In this document: one piece after another, positions 34,835 to 42,348 of the stretch
How positions within the stretch are numbered: position 1 is the stretch's first letter
Layout: every line of letters begins with the position of its first letter
Source: Shimia sp.
GTDB taxonomy: Bacteria; Pseudomonadota; Alphaproteobacteria; Rhodobacterales; Rhodobacteraceae
Length of the DNA: 64,000 nucleotides
Assembly: GCA_024224295.1 (NCBI GenBank)
Contig: JAAENN010000255.1
Coordinates: 30,070 to 94,069 of the forward strand
Direction: 5' to 3'
The notes under the pieces: generated by a model
The model's database searches: none
Seen by the model: the letters and a program-made list of their open reading frames with translations, nothing else
What the model was told of the DNA's origin: nothing
Made by a program: the position numbers and the translations under genes

Positions 34835-36172
34835 ATGGGACAGATTTTTACCGACCTGGGTGGTGAATTGATTACCTTGTTGATCTCGGTGATCAGCGCC
34901 TTGCCCTATTTGATCTTGTATGTCGGCCTGATCCTCGCGGCGTATTTCTTGTATATGCAGGTCAAACGTCGGCTGTCGCCGGTGCGGGATTACACGTCTC
35001 TAAAGACTGTGACCTTTGGTGACGAAAGTGCAGTGATCTCCAACAAAGCGGCCTCGGTGATTTCAATCGTGCTTATCTTTGTGATTTGGGGGGCGTTTAC
35101 AGGGTCTGCCTTGTTGCCAAAGTTCTTGCACGCGCCGGGACCTTTTGTGGGCGAAGCCTCTTTTACCTACACAGTGGAAGCAGAAGGCGGACAAACGGCG
35201 GACGCGACTGTGAGCGTGCTGGTGCATGAAGTTGGAGAGAAGCCGGAAACGCCGGTTGTTATCGAAAACAGTGGCAGCGCCAAAAACGATGCGCTTGTTG
35301 TGCAAGCATATCGTTCAAAACTGCTGCGCTGGGATGCCAATGATGAGGTTACCCGTAAAGACGGTGCCAAGATTGTTGCAGTAGACGGGCAGCCGATTGA
35401 TCGCGACACGGATGTGGAAATTGGCTTTGGCCGCGTGGCGTTAACCGACAAGGGCACATTGAATTTCGAACCTGCCAAAGGCTGGCAGATGGAAAGCATC
35501 TGGTTGCCGGCGCCGGAAAGTGTCTGGAAACGCCTGATTTCTGTGAGCCAGGATGGGTATCAGAATGTCACCTTGGCGGAGCATCTTAGCTATTCGCTGT
35601 TTCGGGTGATCGTAGGTTTTGCTCTGGGCGCGGCGGTTGGCATTCCGCTTGGCTATGCCATGGGGTTGTCCAATTGGTTCCGTGGTTGGTTTGACCCGAT
35701 TGTGGAGTTCATGCGTCCGGTGCCTCCTTTGGCCTTGATCCCGCTAGTGATCATCTGGGCCGGTATTGGCGAACAGGGTAAAATCATCCTGCTGTTTCTT
35801 GCGGCGTTGTGGATTATGGCGATTGGCGCGCGGTCCGGTGTTTCAGGTGTGAATATCACAAAGGTGCACGCGGCCTACTCTCTGGGGGCCAATAAGCGTC
35901 AGATCCTGCGTCACGTAATCATTCCAAACTCCCTACCTGAGATCTTCACGGCAGCGCGTGTTGCCATGGGTGTCTGTTGGGGCACAGTTGTGGCTGCAGA
36001 GCTTGTGGCCGCTGAAAAAGGTGTTGGTAAGATGATCGTGGCGGCCTCTAAGTTTCAGGACACGGACATCGTGTTGATGGGGATTATTCTTATCGGAATT
36101 ATCGGCTTTGGCATCGATATGCTGATGCGCTGGGGGGAAAAGTACCTCGTTCCGTGGAAAGGCAAAGCCTGA
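34835..36172 (+). CDS. tauC: Taurine ABC permease with large N-terminal insertion
   Basis: 445 residues against about 275 for E. coli TauC. The last 225 residues are a normal binding-protein-dependent permease (EHLSYSLFRVIVGFALGAAVGIPLGYAMGLS, then the coupling loop near HAAYSLGANKRQILRHVIIP). Before it are two extra hydrophobic helices (about 10-42 and 70-95). A beta-rich hydrophilic segment (about 110-215) separates two LP-motif copies, LPKFLHAPGPFVG and IWLPAPESVW. The insert lies where TauC normally leaves its first helix, so it should face the periplasm. Confidence 0.88.
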   Translation: MGQIFTDLGGELITLLISVISALPYLILYVGLILAAYFLYMQVKRRLSPVRDYTSLKTVTFGDESAVISNKAASVISIVLIFVIWGAFTGSALLPKFLHAPGPFVGEASFTYTVEAEGGQTADATVSVLVHEVGEKPETPVVIENSGSAKNDALVVQAYRSKLLRWDANDEVTRKDGAKIVAVDGQPIDRDTDVEIGFGRVALTDKGTLNFEPAKGWQMESIWLPAPESVWKRLISVSQDGYQNVTLAEHLSYSLFRVIVGFALGAAVGIPLGYAMGLSNWFRGWFDPIVEFMRPVPPLALIPLVIIWAGIGEQGKIILLFLAALWIMAIGARSGVSGVNITKVHAAYSLGANKRQILRHVIIPNSLPEIFTAARVAMGVCWGTVVAAELVAAEKGVGKMIVAASKFQDTDIVLMGIILIGIIGFGIDMLMRWGEKYLVPWKGKA

Positions 36173-36200
36173 CGCTCTTAGGTGTGTTGAGTTAAAAGAG

Positions 36201-36231
36201 GGGCTGGCGCGTTGCGTTGGCCCTTTTTGTT
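36201..36231 (+). terminator. Terminator of tauABC
   Basis: GGGCTGGCGC (36201-36210) pairs, with three wobble pairs, with GCGTTGGCCC (36214-36223). TTTTTGTTT follows. It lies 28 bases after the tauC stop. Confidence 0.7.
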
Positions 36232-36244
36232 TGCAGGCCCACAG

Positions 36245-36499
36245 TTGACTTTGTGTCGGAAGGCTTTATGTGGGACAGGTCGCTGCGCAGCCGCGTGAGC
36301 AGGCCGCGCCGGGTTTTGAGGAACCGTCCGGGCGCATCAGCGACGCTTTCGTTCCCATCACGCAGGGTTCTGACTGGCAGACCGGGCCGCGCGGAATGTG
36401 CTTCGCGGTGGCGGTGCTGTCGAACCCGATCACGGCCCTTGTGCGGGCCGTTGACGCCATGCCATGCGCCATCTTGCGTGTGGTTTGAAAGGACATTTT
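36245..36499 (+). promoter_or_regulatory. Promoter and long structured leader of the DEAD-box helicase gene
   Basis: A -35-like TTGACT (36245-36250) and a -10-like TATGTG (36267-36272) would start transcription near 36279, giving a leader of about 220 bases. Within it GGGTTC (near 36367) can close on GAACCC (36421-36426). ACGGCCC (36432-36438) pairs perfectly with GGGCCGT (36445-36451) just before the ribosome site. Helicase genes of this type often have long cold-responsive leaders. A 72-codon frame here is judged non-coding. Confidence 0.45.
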
Positions 36500-37813
36500 G
36501 TGTCGACGTTTGAACAATTGGGCCTGTCGCCCACACTTTTGAAAGGTCTCAAAGCAGCTGGCTTTGATGCGCCAACACCTATCCAACAGAAGGCCATTCC
36601 ACTGGCTTTGGAAGGTCATGATATTTTGGGGCTGGCGCAGACCGGAACCGGTAAGTCGCTGGCCTTTGGTCTGCCGATGATGGATCGCTTGCTGTCAACG
36701 CCGGGCAAGCCGATGCCGAAGTCGGTGAAAGCTTTGGTGCTGGCCCCTACGCGGGAGCTGGTGAACCAGATCGCGGACAACCTGCGCCCGATGGCTCAGG
36801 GCACACCAATGAAGGTGATGACCGTAGTGGGTGGGCAATCCATCAATCGTCAGATTGCCATGTTGAAGCGTGGTACGGACATTCTGGTAGCGACGCCGGG
36901 TCGGTTGATTGACCTGTTGGATCGCAGAGAAATCGACCTGTCGACGGTGGGCTATCTGGTGCTGGACGAAGCCGATCAGATGCTGGATATGGGCTTCATT
37001 CATAGCCTGCATAAGATTGCCCCGCATCTGGGCACGCCACGCCAGACCATGCTGTTTTCCGCGACGATGCCAAAGCAGATGGAAGAGCTGAGCCGCAGCT
37101 ATTTGACCAAGCCCAAGCGGGTGGAATGTGCGCCTCCGGGCAAGACTGCGGATAAGATTGCTCAGACGGTTGAGTACCACGAGAAAGGCGAAAAGCGGAA
37201 ACGGCTGCGGGAAATCCTGTCTGAGAATACGGGCGAGAGCACGCTGATTTTCTCGCGTACCAAACATGGTGCGGAGCGCATGATGAAGCAGCTTGTCGCT
37301 GAAGGTTTCAATGCCGCGTCAATCCACGGCAACAAGAGTCAAGGACAGCGGGATCGCGCGATTAAGGCGTTTCGTGAAGGGGACGTCACCGTGCTGGTGG
37401 CCACCGACGTCGCCGCGCGCGGGATCGACATTCCTGTGATTTCGCTGGTGATCAACTTTGATCTGCCCAATGTTGCCGAGGCTTATGTGCACCGGATTGG
37501 TCGCACGGCACGTGCAGGTCGTGAAGGCCGCGCGATTTCCTTCTGTGCGCTGGATGAGCGGGATTATCTTAAAGACATCGAAAAGTTGATTGGCCGTCAG
37601 TTTGACCGGCCAACGGATGAGCTTCGCGAGATGAATAAGGAATACGGCGCGGGACCGCGTTCCGGTGGACCGGGCCGCAAGCGTGGTAGTGGCAAATCTG
37701 GCGGCGGGAAACCCGGTGGCGGCAGGCCAAACAGCGCGGCCAATGGCAATGACAAACCCGGTGGCGGTCGGCCACGTCGGCGGCGCAACCGGTCGCGCAA
37801 GCCAGCGGCATAA
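36500..37813 (+). CDS. DEAD-box RNA helicase, RhlE type
   Basis: 437 residues with all helicase motifs: Q motif DAPTPIQQKAIP, motif I AQTGTGKS, Ia PTRELVNQ, II DEAD, III SAT, V ATDVAARGIDIP, VI HRIGRTARAG. The last 60 residues are Gly/Arg/Lys-rich (GGPGRKRGSGKSGGGKPGGG), a typical RNA-binding tail. It unwinds RNA in ribosome assembly or mRNA decay, probably more so in the cold. The gtg at 36500 follows AAAGGA by seven bases; an ATG 12 codons upstream lies in the leader and lacks a site. Confidence 0.93.
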   Translation: MSTFEQLGLSPTLLKGLKAAGFDAPTPIQQKAIPLALEGHDILGLAQTGTGKSLAFGLPMMDRLLSTPGKPMPKSVKALVLAPTRELVNQIADNLRPMAQGTPMKVMTVVGGQSINRQIAMLKRGTDILVATPGRLIDLLDRREIDLSTVGYLVLDEADQMLDMGFIHSLHKIAPHLGTPRQTMLFSATMPKQMEELSRSYLTKPKRVECAPPGKTADKIAQTVEYHEKGEKRKRLREILSENTGESTLIFSRTKHGAERMMKQLVAEGFNAASIHGNKSQGQRDRAIKAFREGDVTVLVATDVAARGIDIPVISLVINFDLPNVAEAYVHRIGRTARAGREGRAISFCALDERDYLKDIEKLIGRQFDRPTDELREMNKEYGAGPRSGGPGRKRGSGKSGGGKPGGGRPNSAANGNDKPGGGRPRRRRNRSRKPAA

Positions 37814-37816
37814 CCA

Positions 37817-37855
37817 AAGAAAAGGCCGCAGCGAGATGCTGCGGCCTTTTCTTTT
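37817..37855. terminator. Bidirectional terminator between the helicase and aldehyde dehydrogenase genes
   Basis: AAAGAAAAGGCCGCAGC (37817-37832) pairs with GCTGCGGCCTTTTCTTT (37838-37854) over a five-base loop. A-rich and T-rich flanks on both sides allow use on both strands by these convergent genes. Confidence 0.9.
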
Positions 37856-37870
37856 AGAGAAGTGTGCGGC

Positions 37871-39298
37871 TTAGCTCATTGGCACGCCGGATATCGCCTT
37901 GGTTTCGCAGAACTCTTCCAGCCCCCAAGTGCCACCTTCGCGGCCGTTGCCGGACTGGCCGTAGCCGCCAAACGGGGAGCCGTTGATGCGGGACACGCCG
38001 TTGGTTTCGACCATGCCGGAGCGGACCTGACGGGCGACGCGCAGGCGCTTGTCGTCATCTTCGGTCTGGATGTAGTTGGTCAGGCCATAGACTGTGTCGT
38101 TGGCCATCTGCACAGCCTGCTCTTCGCTTTCAAACGGGGAGATCGCCAACACCGGGCCGAAGATTTCTTCGCGGTAAATTGTCATGTCCGGTGTCACATC
38201 CGCAAACACTGTTGGGCGCACGAAGTAGCCTTTGTTCATGCCTTCAGGACGGCCAAGACCGCCGGCAACCAGCGTTGCGCCTTCTTTGATGCCGGTTTCG
38301 ATCAAGCCCTGAATTTTGTTGAACTGCAGCTCGGAGACCACGGGGCCGATGTGGCGGCCGGATTCTGTGGTCGCACCAACTTGGGTGGCGTCTGCTGCGG
38401 CTTTGGCTTGCTCCACCGCTTCGACGTAGCGGCTGCTTTCGACCATCATGCGGGTTGGGGCGTTACAGGATTGCCCGGAGTTTTGCATGCAGTGGATCAC
38501 GCCGCGTTTGACGGCTTTCTCGTCTGCATCAGCAAAGATGATGTTGGCGCCTTTGCCGCCCAGCTCAAGGCTGACGCGCTTCAATGTGTCGGCTGCAGCT
38601 TTGGAGATGGCGATGCCTGCGCGGGTGGAGCCGGTGAAGGACACCATGTCCACATCAGGGTGGGCGGACAGCTGCGAGCCGACACCTACGCCGTCACCGT
38701 TGACCATGTTGAAAACACCCGCAGGGAAACCGGCTTCGTCCATCATTTCGGTGAAGACGATGGAGGACAGAGGCGCGATTTCAGACGGTTTCAACACCAT
38801 TGTGCAGCCGACCAGAAGCGCCGGAATGGCTTTCAGGAAAACCTGGTTCATCGGCCAGTTCCAGGGTGTGATCATAGCACAGACGCCAATCGGCTCCTTG
38901 CGCATGCGATCCGCGCCCATGGCGTATTCGAACTCGAATTTTTCCAGAGCCTCAAGGAACCCATCAAGATGCCAGACGCCGGCACCCCATTGGCTGCTTT
39001 TGGCCAGATCGGTTGGCGCACCCATTTCCATGCGCATGGCTTCGGCCATGTCGTCGCGCCGGGTCATGTAGATGTCACGGAGCTTCTTGACCATTGCGAC
39101 CCGCTCTTCCAGCGGCGTATCGGCCCAGGCTGGGAAAGCTGCGCGTGCCGCAGCAACGGCCGCGTCGGTGTCTGCCTGATCGCCCAGTGAAATTACAGCA
39201 CAGGTGTCTTCGGTGGCGGGGTCAATGACGGGTATGTCATTGGCGGCAACTGGGTCGACCCAGTTGCCGTTGATGTAGAATTGGCGTTTCTCGATCAT
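37871..39298 (-). CDS. NAD(P)-dependent aldehyde dehydrogenase
   Basis: 475 residues of the standard ALDH fold. Cofactor region ITPWNWPMNQVFLKAIPALLVGCTMVLKPSE, catalytic Glu in LELGGKGANIIF and catalytic Cys in MQNSGQSCNAPTRM. Substrate not determined. An identical 16-base palindrome stands before this gene and before the class III aminotransferase at 52 kb. The pair could therefore oxidise an amine through its aldehyde, for example in polyamine breakdown. The ATG follows GGGAG. Confidence 0.9.
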   Translation of the reverse strand: MIEKRQFYINGNWVDPVAANDIPVIDPATEDTCAVISLGDQADTDAAVAAARAAFPAWADTPLEERVAMVKKLRDIYMTRRDDMAEAMRMEMGAPTDLAKSSQWGAGVWHLDGFLEALEKFEFEYAMGADRMRKEPIGVCAMITPWNWPMNQVFLKAIPALLVGCTMVLKPSEIAPLSSIVFTEMMDEAGFPAGVFNMVNGDGVGVGSQLSAHPDVDMVSFTGSTRAGIAISKAAADTLKRVSLELGGKGANIIFADADEKAVKRGVIHCMQNSGQSCNAPTRMMVESSRYVEAVEQAKAAADATQVGATTESGRHIGPVVSELQFNKIQGLIETGIKEGATLVAGGLGRPEGMNKGYFVRPTVFADVTPDMTIYREEIFGPVLAISPFESEEQAVQMANDTVYGLTNYIQTEDDDKRLRVARQVRSGMVETNGVSRINGSPFGGYGQSGNGREGGTWGLEEFCETKAISGVPMS

Positions 39299-39380
39299 GG
39301 TATTTACTCCCTCTCGATCTTGGCGTCAGTCTGCGTGGCAATTCAGGGTTCCGCAAGTGGGGCGACGCGCGGTCACGAGT

Positions 39381-39396
39381 AATTTGATCAAATTAT
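39381..39396. promoter_or_regulatory. Palindromic operator upstream of aldehyde dehydrogenase
   Basis: AATTTGATCAAATTAT, with a perfect 14-base palindrome at its start, lies 83 bases before the aldehyde dehydrogenase gene. The same 16 bases recur at 53484-53499 before the aminotransferase gene. It lacks the four-base spacer of an FNR box. Confidence 0.65.
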
Positions 39397-39555
39397 TTCT
39401 TCCGGTAAAGGGGTGGCGTTCAAAAACGACGGATGTAGTCTGCGCAAAGTTGCTTTGCGACAGAGAACCGTTTTTACATATCGCTCCACCTACTCGAATT
39501 GTCTCGAGTCAAGCCGGCAGGGCGAAGTGTGCGACGCAAACAGAGGGAGAAGCCC

Positions 39556-40209
39556 ATGGGCCTGCGAATCAATGATGTTGTGCCAAATTTCACCGCCGAG
39601 ACGGATCAGGGCACGATTGCTTTTCACGATTGGATTGGCGACAGCTGGGCCATTCTGTTTTCCCACCCGAAAGATTTCACGCCGGTGTGTACCACTGAGT
39701 TTGGTGCCGTCGCGCAACTTGCCGATGAGTGGCAGAAGCGCGCGACCAAGGTGATTGGTGTGTCTGTGGATGGTGTGGAAGACCACAAAGGCTGGAAGAA
39801 AGACATCGAGTCCTACGCTGGTACGGGCGCGGGCTTCCCGATTATTGCCGATGGTGGTTTGGCGGTGTCCAAAGCCTTCGACATGCTGCCAGCTGAGGCC
39901 TATCTGCCGGATGGGCGTACCCCGGCGGACAGCGCGACCGTGCGGTCTGTTTTTATCATTGGACCTGATAAACAGTTGAAGCTGTCCATGACGTACCCGA
40001 TGAATGTGGGTCGTAATTTTGCCGAAGTTTTGCGCGCATTGGATGGTCTGCAAACGGCTGCAAAAGAGAACGTAGCAACCCCGGCAAACTGGACTCCCGG
40101 CGGCGACGTAGTGATCCCGGTTGCGGTAAGCGATGAGGATGCGAAGGCCAGATACGGTGAATTCACCACACACTTCCCATATCTGCGTACCACCAAGCTG
40201 CCGGGCTAA
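39556..40209 (+). CDS. 1-Cys peroxiredoxin (Prx6 type)
   Basis: 217 residues. The peroxidatic Cys45 lies in HPKDFTPVCTTEFG. No other Cys occurs in the protein, so it is a true 1-Cys enzyme needing an outside reductant. The C-terminal dimerisation domain (TPANWTPGGDVVIPVAVSDEDAKARYG) is typical of Prx6. It reduces hydrogen peroxide and organic peroxides in the cytoplasm. AGGGAGA lies before the chosen ATG. Confidence 0.93.
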   Translation: MGLRINDVVPNFTAETDQGTIAFHDWIGDSWAILFSHPKDFTPVCTTEFGAVAQLADEWQKRATKVIGVSVDGVEDHKGWKKDIESYAGTGAGFPIIADGGLAVSKAFDMLPAEAYLPDGRTPADSATVRSVFIIGPDKQLKLSMTYPMNVGRNFAEVLRALDGLQTAAKENVATPANWTPGGDVVIPVAVSDEDAKARYGEFTTHFPYLRTTKLPG

Positions 40210-40241
40210 ACTCTGGTCGCATTGACGTTCAAGGGCATTTT

Positions 40242-40275
40242 AAAAACGCGCTGGTTTCACCGGCGCGTTTTTTTT
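40242..40275 (+). terminator. Terminator after the peroxiredoxin gene
   Basis: AAAAACGCGC (40242-40251) pairs with GCGCGTTTTT (40263-40272), followed by more T. It lies 32 bases after the stop. Confidence 0.85.
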
Positions 40276-40378
40276 GACGTGATGGGTGGCGATCTGACGT
40301 TGGGTAATTTCGCTGCGCAAACTTATTCCGCGAGAGAAATTAAGCGGCTGGAAATAGTTTTCCCGCAATAAGGCCGAG

Positions 40379-40690
40379 ATGACCCATCGCGTGCAATATC
40401 TCCCGGCGATTCTCGCTGCTGTCTTTTGCCTGACTGTGACCCCAGTTTTGGCAATTGTCAGCGCTCCTGTGAAAGCAGGTGGGCCGGTTTTGATTGTCGC
40501 GCGGCCGGGGACGGATCTGACAGAGCTCGTAGAGACATCTGGTGGACAGGTTGTGGGCGTGACGCAAGCCCCGCTGGCTGTGCTGGGGACGTCAGAAAGC
40601 GAAGACTTTGAGAAGAGACTGAAACGGAATGGCGCCTGGGCCATTCTGGACGGCGAAGCGTTGGCCTGGCTGTGTGGAGGCACGATATGA
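40379..40690 (+). CDS. Small secreted protein coupled to a chemoreceptor gene
   Basis: 103 residues with a probable signal peptide (MTHRVQYLPAILAAVFCLTVTPVLA). The mature part, about 75 residues, has a compact alternating pattern (GGPVLIVARPGTDLTELVETSGGQVVGVTQAPLAVLG). No family was recognised. Its stop overlaps the chemoreceptor start by four bases (ATGA), so the two are cotranslated. A periplasmic accessory to the receptor is possible but unproven. Confidence 0.65.
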   Translation: MTHRVQYLPAILAAVFCLTVTPVLAIVSAPVKAGGPVLIVARPGTDLTELVETSGGQVVGVTQAPLAVLGTSESEDFEKRLKRNGAWAILDGEALAWLCGGTI

Positions 40691-42276
40691 CTGAAGATCT
40701 CAAATTAACAAAAGCCCGTCAGACGGGTGTGCAGGTTTTGGCTTGTGTGGCGGCGGTTCTTGGCGCTGCAGCAGCATCCATCGCATTTATGCGGGGCGGC
40801 CAAGTTGTGATGATCGGCGCCTCAGCCGGCGCATTTGCCGCCTTGGCGTTTTATGCCTTCCGGCTGGGCGGGAACCTGGCTGCGCGCGTGAGCGTGACGG
40901 TGGCCGTGATTGGTCAAATTGCCCTGATCCTCGCGTCGATGACAGGGCATGCATGGCAATTGGACGTGCATATGGTTTTCTTTGCCGCGCTAGCGATGCT
41001 GACGCTGATGACGTGTCCGACGTCACTGTTGGTGGGGGCTGGCGTGACCGCAGTACATCATTTGGCGCTGACTTTCTTTTGGCCGTCGATGGTGTACCCG
41101 TCGGTGGATTTGATGGAAAATATTGGCCGGACAGTTTTGCACGCGGTTGTTGTGATTGCAGAAACCGGCATCCTGCTGACCTCTGTTATGACCACGCTGC
41201 GTCAGATGAACGAGCGCAACAAAGAGCAGGCTGTGTTGTCTGAGACCATGGACGCGCTGAAGCTTGAGAAAACTGGTATTGAGGCACGAGAAAAGGCACA
41301 GGCGGATGTTGTTGAAACCCTGCATGAACGTCTGACCCGTATTGCAGGGGGCAATCTGGATGCTTCGATCAACCACTCTTTTGACAGGAGCTATGAAGCG
41401 CTGCGTAAGAGTTTCAACGATGCTGTGAAGTCTCTGAGTGGCATTGTTACCTCTGTGACTTCGGTGTCGAGCCAGATCGAAGTCGACAGCCGCGAGCTGT
41501 CCGAAGTGTCCAACAGTGTAGCGCACAGCACTGAGAAACAGGCAGGTGCGCTGCAAGGTGTGACCGATGCGGTGGAACAGATTGCAGATGCGATGAATGG
41601 GGCGGTCAACAAGGCCAAGTCCACGCAGGAGCGGTTTGACAACACTCGCACGATGACCAGTAACGGCGCGGAAGTGGTTCGTCAGGCTGTGAGCACCATG
41701 GACGAGATCGAGGCCTCCTCGTCGCAGATTGACCACGTGGTGACGCTGATTGAAGACATTGCCTTCCAAACCAACCTGCTGGCGTTGAATGCCGGTGTGG
41801 AAGCAGCGCGCGCAGGTGAAGCGGGCGCGGGTTTTGCGATTGTTGCATCTGAGGTACGTGAACTGGCGCATCGCTCTGCGGAAGCTGCGCAAAACATTAA
41901 CAAGCTGATTTCAGAGAGCAATGGGCATGTGACCAATGGCGTGGCGCTGGTGCGTCAAGTCGGGGATGCGCTTGAAGCGATTTTGGGTGACGTGAATGAA
42001 GTGTCAGGCAATGTGTCGGAGATTTCGGATGTGTCCTCAGAGCAGGCGCAGTCTGTTGAGAAGATCCGTGGTAGCATGCAGACCATCGGTAGCGAAACAC
42101 AGGCCAATGCCGCGCGGGCTGAGGAAGCTTCCGCGGCGACGTCCAGCCTTGATATGGCGGTGGATCGTTTGGTGGATGCGTTGGGTGGGTTCAGCGTAGC
42201 TGCACAAGCTGCAGAAACTGGTGATGTCGAGATGTTTGACGAAGATGGCGAAGACGAAGCCTGGGCCGCCGCCTGA
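40687..42276 (+). CDS. Methyl-accepting chemotaxis protein
   Basis: 529 residues. The N-terminal 170 residues contain about six hydrophobic helices with almost no periplasmic domain, an integral-membrane sensor. A HAMP-like stretch follows (LHERLTRIAGGNLDASINHSFDRSYEALRKSFN) and then a long signalling coiled coil. The conserved tip is EDIAFQTNLLALNAGVEAARAGEAGAGFAIVASEVRELAHRS. It should pass a signal to CheA/CheW. The acidic C-terminus (EMFDEDGEDEAWAAA) lacks a clear CheR-binding pentapeptide. A terminator follows. Confidence 0.92.
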   Translation: MTEDLKLTKARQTGVQVLACVAAVLGAAAASIAFMRGGQVVMIGASAGAFAALAFYAFRLGGNLAARVSVTVAVIGQIALILASMTGHAWQLDVHMVFFAALAMLTLMTCPTSLLVGAGVTAVHHLALTFFWPSMVYPSVDLMENIGRTVLHAVVVIAETGILLTSVMTTLRQMNERNKEQAVLSETMDALKLEKTGIEAREKAQADVVETLHERLTRIAGGNLDASINHSFDRSYEALRKSFNDAVKSLSGIVTSVTSVSSQIEVDSRELSEVSNSVAHSTEKQAGALQGVTDAVEQIADAMNGAVNKAKSTQERFDNTRTMTSNGAEVVRQAVSTMDEIEASSSQIDHVVTLIEDIAFQTNLLALNAGVEAARAGEAGAGFAIVASEVRELAHRSAEAAQNINKLISESNGHVTNGVALVRQVGDALEAILGDVNEVSGNVSEISDVSSEQAQSVEKIRGSMQTIGSETQANAARAEEASAATSSLDMAVDRLVDALGGFSVAAQAAETGDVEMFDEDGEDEAWAAA

Positions 42277-42298
42277 TCCACTCTGACAGAGAAAAGCA

Positions 42299-42330
42299 AA
42301 AGCGCCGGCGGGGAACCGTCGGCGCTTTTT
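42299..42330 (+). terminator. Terminator after the chemoreceptor gene
   Basis: AGCGCC (42301-42306) pairs with GGCGCT (42321-42326), extended by inner pairs, with A before and TTTTT after. It may also serve the convergent ALDH16 gene. Confidence 0.75.
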
Positions 42331-42348
42331 GGTTGGCATCGCTTGGGT

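Noticed and set aside
36270..36488. 72-codon gene before the DEAD-box helicase
   Set aside because: It lacks a ribosome site and coding pattern, and the stretch forms leader hairpins.
37862..39190. 442-codon plus-strand frame opposite the aldehyde dehydrogenase
   Set aside because: The minus-strand gene has all ALDH catalytic motifs; the antisense product is a His-rich shadow with no ribosome site.
39381..39396. FNR/FnrL box (TTGAT-N4-ATCAA)
   Set aside because: TTTGATCAAA lacks the four-base spacer, so FnrL is not expected to bind.
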